Below are positions 27,267 through 34,012 of a stretch of DNA of 64,000 nt, piece by piece. The stretch is taken from assembly GCA_019425015.1 (NCBI GenBank), contig JAHYYJ010000008.1, positions 1,889 through 65,888 on the forward strand, read 5' to 3'. Position 1 is the stretch's first letter; each line of letters begins with the position of its first letter. The stretch is from Collinsella sp. (GTDB lineage: Bacteria > Actinomycetota > Coriobacteriia > Coriobacteriales > Coriobacteriaceae). The notes beneath the pieces are model-generated. The model was not told the origin of the DNA, searched no databases, and saw only the letters and a program-made list of their open reading frames with translations. The position numbers and the translations under genes are program-made.

Positions 27267-28242
27267 AGATATCTTGGATGCCATTGAACTCTGGTACGAA
27301 TCCAAACGCAGCAAGCGAGGCAATGTCAACCGTAACGTCATGGCGGTTGGCATAGGCATAAGCGAGCTGTTGCAAAACCGTTTTCCGCTCACCGACGATT
27401 ATGTGCAATCGGACAAGGGGAGCCAAGTACGAGGCCTAAGTGGAGCATGCATCAAAACAGTTTTAGCCAGACATGGGGAAACGCGTGCCTTCGCATCAGA
27501 GGGCGGCAGAACCTCACGCGGCACACTCCCGATGGCGCTTGAGCTTGCCACAATTATCAACTCTGCCCTACCCAGTGACACTTGCGAAGACGCTCGTCTT
27601 GAAGCTGCGAATGCAATCGCCAATTTCTTCGTCGAGCGAATCCAGGTCGATTTCTTTAACCGGCAGAGAATCAAAGTCGAAATCGATCTTCAAAAACCAA
27701 TTTCTGTCATTGTCGATGATATCCTAGCCGAAGCAAGCCTACGGTCCGATAAGCCAACGGGTACCGTCGCACAGCACCTGGTAGGCGCAAAACTAGAGAT
27801 GTTATTTCCAACCATAGAAATCGGAAAGGACAACTCAAACGCTGCCGACCAGCAAACAGACCGTTCTGGCGATTTCCAAATCAATGATGCTGCATTTCAC
27901 GTGACTGTATCGCCAATGGCCAAATTGACCGATCGATGCCGAGACAACATTCGAAATGGCATTCGGCCCATCGTCGTTGTCCCCCACGATAAAGTTTCCT
28001 TCGCTTACGGACTGTTCGAAAGTGAGGGACTCGGCAATCGCGTACAGGTTATCGCGCTCGAATCGTTTATCGGCATCAATATTGAAGAATTATCGTTCTA
28101 CAAGCGAGACCTAATTCGATTAAATGTCGCACGGCTTCTTGCCCACTACAACAAGCGAATCGAAGATATCGAGCCCGACAAATCCCTTCAAATAGAAATT
28201 CCTCAGTGGGCTCTAGACGAAATGGACGCACATGGCGAATAG
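27229..28242 (+). CDS. Putative restriction endonuclease partner (DUF4928-like)
   Basis: The product is 337 aa with an ATG at 27229 inside the methyltransferase end; a second ATG lies two codons on. The N-terminus (ILDAIELWYESKRSKRGNVN, then RNVMAVGIGISELL) resembles the DUF4928 family, which recurs beside C5-methyltransferases. The segment SGDFQINDAAFHVTVSP near residue 220 has the D-x(n)-hydrophobic strand shape of a PD-(D/E)xK-type core, but the catalytic Lys is not obvious. Context, rather than motifs, supports an endonuclease. It ends 11 bp inside the metH start, so the pair was inserted precisely between met genes. Confidence 0.65.
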   Translation: MEMTNCSLNEPDKDILDAIELWYESKRSKRGNVNRNVMAVGIGISELLQNRFPLTDDYVQSDKGSQVRGLSGACIKTVLARHGETRAFASEGGRTSRGTLPMALELATIINSALPSDTCEDARLEAANAIANFFVERIQVDFFNRQRIKVEIDLQKPISVIVDDILAEASLRSDKPTGTVAQHLVGAKLEMLFPTIEIGKDNSNAADQQTDRSGDFQINDAAFHVTVSPMAKLTDRCRDNIRNGIRPIVVVPHDKVSFAYGLFESEGLGNRVQVIALESFIGINIEELSFYKRDLIRLNVARLLAHYNKRIEDIEPDKSLQIEIPQWALDEMDAHGE

Positions 28243-30799
28243 CTCAAACATACTTATCACTCATGATCTGGACGGTGCCGCGCTGGCGGCACCCGTTGAT
28301 GCCGCACGTCGCAACGGTGCCACGTACAAGACGCGCACGATCGACGACCTTCGCATTAAGGACGATCGTCTGCGCGCCGCCATCGAGGGCACGGGACACC
28401 TGCTGTTCGACGGCGGCATGGGTACCATGCTGCAGGCGGCCGGCATGAAGGCCGGCGCCCTGCCCGAGCTGCTCAACTTTGAGGAGCCTCAGGTCATTAC
28501 CGACATCCAGCGTCAGTACGTCGAAGCCGGCTGCGACGTGATCACCGCCAACACCTTTGGCGCCAACGCCCACAAGCTCGACGGTGCCGCCACCGTGGCA
28601 GACGTCTTTGCCGCGGCCGTCACCTGCGCCCGCGCGGCCGGTGCCCATTACGTCGCCGGCGACATCGGCCCCATCGGTGCGCTGCTTCGCCCCCTGGGCA
28701 CCCTCAGCTTCGACGAGGCCTACGATCTCTTTGCCGAGGAGGTGCACGCTGGCGTCGCCGCGGGTGTTGACCTCTTTATTATCGAAACCATGACCGATCT
28801 TGCCGAGATCAAGGCGGCAGTCCTCGCCTGCCGCGAGAACTCCGACTTGCCCGTCTTTGCCACCATGACCTTTGAGGAAGACGGCCGCACCTTCTTGGGC
28901 ACGAGCCCCGAGGTCGCCGCCATCACCCTCGACGCCATCGGCGCCGACGTCCTTGGCATCAACTGCAGCCAGGGCCCGGCCGAGCTCCGAGGACTCGCCG
29001 CGCGTATGCTCACCGTCACCGACAAGCCCGTTATGGTGCAGGCCAATGCAGGACTGCCCCGCGTGGACGACGACGGCAACACCGTCTTTGATATCCAGGC
29101 GCCCGAGTACGCCGTGGCCGTCGCCGGTATGATTGAGGACGGCGTAAGCGTCGTGGGCGGCTGCTGCGGCACCACGCCGGCGCACATGGCAGCGCTGCGC
29201 ACGCTTATCGATAACCACACGCCCAGTCCGCGCCACCGCAAGCCCAGCATGTCGGTCACGAGCGCCCAGACGGTCGTGGACCTCCCCTGCGACGGCCACA
29301 AGATCGCCGTCATCGGCGAGCGCATCAACCCCACCGGCAAAAAGCGCCTGCAGCAGGCCCTACGCGACGGCGACCTGGACTACGTCGTGAGCCAGGGCAT
29401 CAGCCAGCAGGAGCAGGGCGCCGATATCCTGGACGTCAACGTCGGCCTGCCCGAGATCGACGAGGTCAAGGTCATCCAGCAAGCGACCGAGCAGCTCCAA
29501 GGCTCCACGCTGCTGCCGCTGCAGATCGACTCCACCGACCCCGCCGCCGTCGAGGCCGCCGTACGTCGCTACGCCGGCAAGCCCATCATCAACTCGGTCA
29601 ACGGCAAGCAGCAGATCATGGACGAGATCTTCCCGCTGGTCGCCCACTACGGCACCAACGTTGTCGGCCTTACGCTCGACGAAGGCGGCATCCCCGATAC
29701 CGCCGAGGCCCGCTTCGCCATCGCCGAGCGCATCGTGGCCGAGGCCGCCCGCTACGGCATCGGCCCGGACCGCATCCTCATCGACTGCCTGGTCATGACC
29801 GCCTCGACCAATCAACGCCAGGCTGAGCAGATCCTGCGCGCCATGTCCCTGTGCAAGGAGCGCCTGGGTGTCAAATGCGCGCTCGGCGTGTCGAACATCA
29901 GCTTTGGCCTGCCCGCTCGCCCGCTGCTGGGCTCGGTCTTTTTGGCCGCCGCCTTTGGCGCGGGCCTGGACGCCCCCATCATGAACCCGGGCTCCAAGCG
30001 CTTTATGGACACCGTCTACAGCTATCGCGTCCTGAGCGTTGAGGACGAGGGCTCGACCGGATACATCGAGCGCTATGCCGGCTGGACCGATCCGTACAAG
30101 ATCGCCGCCAACCCGGCAGCGGCTCAGGCCGCATCGACCGACACCGTGCCCGCTGCTGGCACCGCTGGCACCGACGGCAACGACGACCCGATTCATCGCA
30201 TGGTCGTCTCGGGCCGCAAAGGCGAGATCGCGGCCGAGACCGAACGCCTGTTGGCCGACCACGACGCCATGGACCTCATCAACAATCACTTTATCCCCGC
30301 CCTCGACGAGGTGGGCGTCCTCTTTGACCAGGGCAAGTTCTTCTTGCCGCAACTCATGGCCTCGGCCGAGGCCGCGCGCGTGGGCTTCGACACCATCAAG
30401 CGCCTGATGCCCGCCGGCGAGATCGCCGACAAGGGCAAGATCTGCGTGGCCACCGTCAAGGGCGACATCCACGATATCGGCAAGAACATCGTCAAGATGC
30501 TGCTCGATAACTACGGCTACACCGTCTTTGACCTAGGCCGCGATGTCGACCCGCAAGAGGTGCTCAAGACCGTGCAGGAGCGTGACATCAAGCTCGTCGG
30601 CCTCTCGGCGCTTATGACCACCACGGTCGTCGCCATGGAAGAGACCATCAAGTTGCTCCATGCCGAGGTTCCGGGCGTCAAGATCATCGTGGGCGGCGCC
30701 GTGCTCACCCCCGAATACGCCAAGCAAATCGGCGCGGACTACTACGCCAAGGACGCCGCCGAGAGCGCTCGTATCGCCGAAGAGGTCTTTGGGAAGTAA
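28232..30799 (+). CDS. metH: Cobalamin-dependent methionine synthase, lacking the activation domain
   Basis: The product is 855 aa. A roughly 55-residue N-terminal extension precedes the homocysteine-methyltransferase domain (LLFDGGMGTMLQAAG; Zn ligands in GINCSQGP and VGGCCGTTPAHM). The pterin-binding domain follows (VIGERINPTGKKRLQQAL; about residues 355-620). Then come the B12 cap (about 650-725) and the cobalamin domain with the His ligand in VKGDIHDIGKNIV and GLSALMTTTV. It transfers methyl from 5-methyl-THF to homocysteine. It ends after the B12 domain; the reactivation domain is the separate gene at 25205. The ATG overlaps the restriction gene by 11 bp. A linker rich in Ala/Thr (about 625-650) joins the halves. 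Confidence 0.95.
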   Translation: MANSSNILITHDLDGAALAAPVDAARRNGATYKTRTIDDLRIKDDRLRAAIEGTGHLLFDGGMGTMLQAAGMKAGALPELLNFEEPQVITDIQRQYVEAGCDVITANTFGANAHKLDGAATVADVFAAAVTCARAAGAHYVAGDIGPIGALLRPLGTLSFDEAYDLFAEEVHAGVAAGVDLFIIETMTDLAEIKAAVLACRENSDLPVFATMTFEEDGRTFLGTSPEVAAITLDAIGADVLGINCSQGPAELRGLAARMLTVTDKPVMVQANAGLPRVDDDGNTVFDIQAPEYAVAVAGMIEDGVSVVGGCCGTTPAHMAALRTLIDNHTPSPRHRKPSMSVTSAQTVVDLPCDGHKIAVIGERINPTGKKRLQQALRDGDLDYVVSQGISQQEQGADILDVNVGLPEIDEVKVIQQATEQLQGSTLLPLQIDSTDPAAVEAAVRRYAGKPIINSVNGKQQIMDEIFPLVAHYGTNVVGLTLDEGGIPDTAEARFAIAERIVAEAARYGIGPDRILIDCLVMTASTNQRQAEQILRAMSLCKERLGVKCALGVSNISFGLPARPLLGSVFLAAAFGAGLDAPIMNPGSKRFMDTVYSYRVLSVEDEGSTGYIERYAGWTDPYKIAANPAAAQAASTDTVPAAGTAGTDGNDDPIHRMVVSGRKGEIAAETERLLADHDAMDLINNHFIPALDEVGVLFDQGKFFLPQLMASAEAARVGFDTIKRLMPAGEIADKGKICVATVKGDIHDIGKNIVKMLLDNYGYTVFDLGRDVDPQEVLKTVQERDIKLVGLSALMTTTVVAMEETIKLLHAEVPGVKIIVGGAVLTPEYAKQIGADYYAKDAAESARIAEEVFGK

Positions 30800-30824
30800 C
30801 ACAACGGAAACAACCGAGCACCAA

Positions 30825-30862
30825 AACGTGCCGCACGCGCCACTTGGCACGTGCGGCACGTT
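30825..30862 (+). terminator. Hairpin after metH
   Basis: A perfect 13-bp inverted repeat, AACGTGCCGCACG and its complement, with a 12-nt loop, lies 26 bp after the metH stop. There is no T-tract, so termination is uncertain; it may instead be a repeat element or operator for the next gene. Confidence 0.45.
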
Positions 30863-30907
30863 AGAATAGATAAGAGTATGCTCGTTTTGGCAGATAGGAG
30901 CGCAAGG

Positions 30908-32272
30908 ATGGCGATCACGCCCGCAGAAATCGCGGAAACCCGCGGCATGGTTGAGGAACAGAACCTCGACATCAGGACCATCACCATGGGTGTTTCGCTC
31001 ATGGGTTGCGGTGACGAGAACCTCGACCGCATGTGCACGAAGATCTACGACCATGTGACGCACACGGCTGAGCATCTGGTCGAGACCGCCGAGAACCTCG
31101 AGCGCGAGTACGGTATCCCCATTGTCAACAAGCGCGTTTCCGTCACCCCGGTGGCGCAGATCGCCGCGTGCTGCAAGGATGAGGACCTCACCCCCATCGC
31201 GCATGCCCTCGACCGTGCGGCCGAGACGCTCGGCATCGATTACCTGGGCGGCTTCTCCGCACTCGTCCAGAAGGGCATCGGCGACGCCGACCGCCGCGTC
31301 ATCCAGTCCATCCCCCAGGCGCTCGCCACCACGAGCCGCGTCTGCTCCAGCGTCAACGTCGCCAGCCTGCGTGCCGGCATCAACATGGACGCCGTACTCA
31401 TGGCTGCGCAGACCATCATCGATGCCGCTAAACTCACGGCCGACCAGGATTCCGTCGGCGCTTCCAAGTTTGTCTGCTTTGCTAACATGGTCGAGGACTC
31501 CCCGTTTATGGCGGGTGCCGTCCACGGCGGTGGCGAGGCCGACGCCGTCATCAACGTGGGCGTCTCGGGCCCCGGCGTTATGGCCGCAGCCCTGGAGAAG
31601 CTGCCCGATTCCGCATCGATGATGGAAGTCGCCGAGAAGATTAAGCAGACCGCCTTTAAGATCACCCGTGCCGGTGAGCTCATGAGCCGCGAGGCCGCCC
31701 ATCGTCTGGGTGTCGAGAAGGGCATTGTCGACCTTTCGCTGGCACCTACGCCTGCCATCGGCGACTCCGTCGCTCGCATCCTCGAGATCATCGGCGTGGG
31801 CACCTGCGGTGGCCCCGGCACGACCTGCGCGCTCGCCATGCTCAACGATGCCGTCAAGAAGGGCGGCGTCATGGCCAGTTCCAGCGTGGGCGGTCTTTCG
31901 GGCGCTTTCATCCCCGTGTCCGAGGACGCCGGCATGATCGCCGCCGTCGAAGCCGGTGCGCTTTCGCTCGAGAAGCTCGAGGCCATGACCTGCGTGTGCT
32001 CCGTTGGCCTGGACATGATCGCCATCCCCGGCGACACCCCGGTCGAGACCATCGCCGGCATCATCGCCGACGAGATGGCCATCGGCGTCATCAACAACAA
32101 GACCACGGCCGTCCGCGTGATTCCTGCTATCGGCAAGGGCGTGGGCGACTGCGTCGAGTACGGCGGCCTGTTTGGCCGTGCGCCCATCATGCCGGTGAAC
32201 CCCAACGCCGGCACCGTGCTTGCCCACCGCGGTGGTCGATTCCCGGCGCCGCTGAACTCGCTCAAGAACTAG
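30908..32272 (+). CDS. DUF711 (UPF0210) family protein
   Basis: The product is 454 aa from the ATG at 30908, with AGGAG 8 nt upstream. The sequence is typical of UPF0210/DUF711 PFL-fold-like proteins: LDIRTITMGVSLMGCGDEN at the start, GIPIVNKRVSVTP, GADRRVI-like and NMDAVLMAAQTI in the middle, AHRLGVEKGIVDLSLAPTP, GVGTCGGPGTTCALAMLNDA and the C-terminal NNKTTAVRVIP. Its biochemical function is unknown. In many bacteria it follows a small ACT-domain gene (UPF0237). None is present here, and the gene follows metH instead. It is cytoplasmic with no frame problems. Confidence 0.9.
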   Translation: MAITPAEIAETRGMVEEQNLDIRTITMGVSLMGCGDENLDRMCTKIYDHVTHTAEHLVETAENLEREYGIPIVNKRVSVTPVAQIAACCKDEDLTPIAHALDRAAETLGIDYLGGFSALVQKGIGDADRRVIQSIPQALATTSRVCSSVNVASLRAGINMDAVLMAAQTIIDAAKLTADQDSVGASKFVCFANMVEDSPFMAGAVHGGGEADAVINVGVSGPGVMAAALEKLPDSASMMEVAEKIKQTAFKITRAGELMSREAAHRLGVEKGIVDLSLAPTPAIGDSVARILEIIGVGTCGGPGTTCALAMLNDAVKKGGVMASSSVGGLSGAFIPVSEDAGMIAAVEAGALSLEKLEAMTCVCSVGLDMIAIPGDTPVETIAGIIADEMAIGVINNKTTAVRVIPAIGKGVGDCVEYGGLFGRAPIMPVNPNAGTVLAHRGGRFPAPLNSLKN

Positions 32273-32290
32273 CCTAGGGATACGAGGCGA

Positions 32291-32428
32291 GGAGCCCCGC
32301 CGCCGGGCGGCAGACATATAAGGTCGCCTGCTCGGACAGTCCTGACTCGCACGGAAAGCACATTAAGTGCTCTCCGGCTCGTGCCGAACTCGCGATCGAC
32401 CTTATATATTTGCCCTCCCCGGGGCTCC
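32291..32428. repeat. 138-bp nested inverted-repeat element
   Basis: The outer arms (GGAGCCCCG to ATATAAGGTCG at 32291-32326, and CGACCTTATATATTTG to CGGGGCTCC at 32397-32428) pair imperfectly. Inside is a second hairpin with CGCACGGAAAGCAC and GTGCTCTCCGGCTCGTG arms around ATTAA. The surrounding 323-bp gap (32273-32595) has no gene. The structure could be a MITE, a terminator complex or a structured RNA. Confidence 0.6.
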
Positions 32429-32595
32429 CGCACAACGGGACCTCAGTTGGGTTCTATCCCGGTTGCAGTCGCTTCGCTCCTGCACCACTTGGCTGGTGCG
32501 GCGGTTTGGCGTTGGAACGGTTCTTTTTCTGATATATGCTGGTTGCGGCTCTTCTTTTGGGAGGAGTCGCTTTTTTGTTGCTAGGAGGTTGGCCC

Positions 32596-33483
32596 GTGGT
32601 TGATGGGGACGCTCGCTCTGAGCTTCTTTCCGCTGATTGGAATGGCGAATGGATGCGCCTGCAGGCTGGTCGGCGGCGGGCTGATGATTCTTTTGAATGG
32701 GATAAGCGGGCTCGGCATTTTCGGCCGCTTGAGACTGCTCCGTATGCCCGGGACTTTATGAAGCTATTGGCGTTAAAGCCTGGCGAATCGGTGCTCGATA
32801 TGGGGTGTGGAGCTGGGTCGATTGCTATTCCGCTTGCTCAGGCTGGACATCCTGTGATTGCTGCTGACTTTTCCCCTGCCATGTTGGGCACGCTTGATGC
32901 TGGCATTGAGTACCATGGGCTCGAGAATCGCATTACACCGCTTGAGCTTGCTTGGGATGATGATTGGGATTTGGTTGGACCGGTCGCGAAAACGGTGGAT
33001 GTTGCCTTTGCCAGTCGGTCGGTTACGACGACCGATCTAAAAGGTGCGCTTGCCAAGCTCGACCGTACGGCTCGTCGGCGTTGTGCTGTCACGATGGTCG
33101 CCAACTCCAGCCCGCGCTATGATCTGCACTTGATGAACGCTATCGGCGCCTCGGTTACCTGCAGCAATGGCTTTGTGTACGCCTTCAACATCCTCATTCA
33201 GATGGGTTCGTTGCCGCAGGTTACATACTTTGAATCGCCTCGTCGCGATACCTTCGACAGCCTTGAGGCAGGCGTGGCGGATTTTTCCCGTATGCTCGAG
33301 CATGGCAACGAGGATAAGATCGACTGCCTGCGCGACTACATCGCTCAACACATGATTGAGAACCCCCATGCCGGTGAGCCGGGCTCCAAGGGCGTGCCGC
33401 AGGGGCGCTATATGCTCGATCATGTCCGCAAGGTTCGCTGGGCGTTTATTGCATGGGAACCGGTCTCTGAATCCCGCTCGTAG
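32596..33483 (+). CDS. Class I SAM-dependent methyltransferase
   Basis: The product is 295 aa from the GTG at 32596, chosen because AGGAGG lies 8 nt upstream; the longer frame to 32536 would add a hydrophobic non-conserved stretch. Motif I VLDMGCGAGSIAIPLAQAG (about residue 75) and motif II VIAADFSPAML define a Rossmann methyltransferase. The rest (WDLVGPVAKTVDVAFASRS; AVTMVANSSPRYDLHLMNAIG) resembles small-molecule or metal-linked methyltransferases of anaerobes. The substrate is unknown. Codon use differs from neighbours, with many GCT, GAT and TTG codons and lower GC, which hints at recent acquisition. It sits after the nested inverted repeat. Confidence 0.8.
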   Translation: MVDGDARSELLSADWNGEWMRLQAGRRRADDSFEWDKRARHFRPLETAPYARDFMKLLALKPGESVLDMGCGAGSIAIPLAQAGHPVIAADFSPAMLGTLDAGIEYHGLENRITPLELAWDDDWDLVGPVAKTVDVAFASRSVTTTDLKGALAKLDRTARRRCAVTMVANSSPRYDLHLMNAIGASVTCSNGFVYAFNILIQMGSLPQVTYFESPRRDTFDSLEAGVADFSRMLEHGNEDKIDCLRDYIAQHMIENPHAGEPGSKGVPQGRYMLDHVRKVRWAFIAWEPVSESRS

Positions 33484-33641
33484 CCCGTTCACAGCCCGAG
33501 CTGCCCATCACCTCGGCATCCGCATTCTTTGCGAACTGGGCAAACGCGCTCCACACCGCGCCGTTCCTGCGCTATCGTGGGACAGCTCACGTAGATTAAG
33601 GCCCCGTCGCGGGGCACCCCATACATAGAAAGCGAGAACCC

Positions 33642-33941
33642 ATGGCACTGACAGGAGCCCAGGTCAAGCAGCTTCGCAGCATGGCCCATCACCTCAACCC
33701 CGCCATCATCATCGGTAAGTCCGATGTCAACGAGGGCACCGTCGAGCAGACGGTCGCCTACCTGGAGAAGCACGAACTCGTTAAGTGCTCCGTGCTCGAT
33801 GGCTCCAGTCTTTCCGCCCGCGAGGCCGCCGAAGAGCTCTCCGAGCGTTGCCACGCCGAGGTCGTCCAGGTCATCGGCCGCAAGTTCTCGCTGTATCGCG
33901 AGTCCTCGCGCAAGGACATCGAGAAGATCAAGCTCGTCTAA
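33642..33941 (+). CDS. yhbY: CRS1/YhbY-domain RNA-binding protein (ribosome assembly)
   Basis: The product is 99 aa, the usual YhbY size. The CRM domain is complete: LTGAQVKQLRSMAHHLNPAIIIGK, GVxxxVxxYLEKHELVKC-like sequence, SAREAAEELSERCHAEVVQVIG and KFSLYRESSR (the GxxxxLYR signature). YhbY-type proteins bind 23S rRNA in pre-50S particles. It stands alone, followed by a strong terminator that overlaps the end of the convergent regulator gene. Confidence 0.93.
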   Translation: MALTGAQVKQLRSMAHHLNPAIIIGKSDVNEGTVEQTVAYLEKHELVKCSVLDGSSLSAREAAEELSERCHAEVVQVIGRKFSLYRESSRKDIEKIKLV

Positions 33942-33978
33942 GAGCCAATGATCCGGCGAGCCAACACATGGCAAGCTT

Positions 33979-34012
33979 ACGGGTGCCCAAGTACTTCGGG
34001 CGCCCGTTTTTT
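33979..34012 (+). terminator. Terminator after yhbY
   Basis: ACGGGTGCCC pairs with GGGCGCCCGT (one mismatch) across a short loop, followed by TTTTTTA. It touches the stop of the convergent gene at 34011. Confidence 0.88.

Noticed and set aside
30533..32317. Minus-strand ORF of 594 codons opposite the DUF711 gene
   Set aside because: Shadow frame rich in Gly, His and Asp with no family match, spanning the intergenic gap of two real genes.
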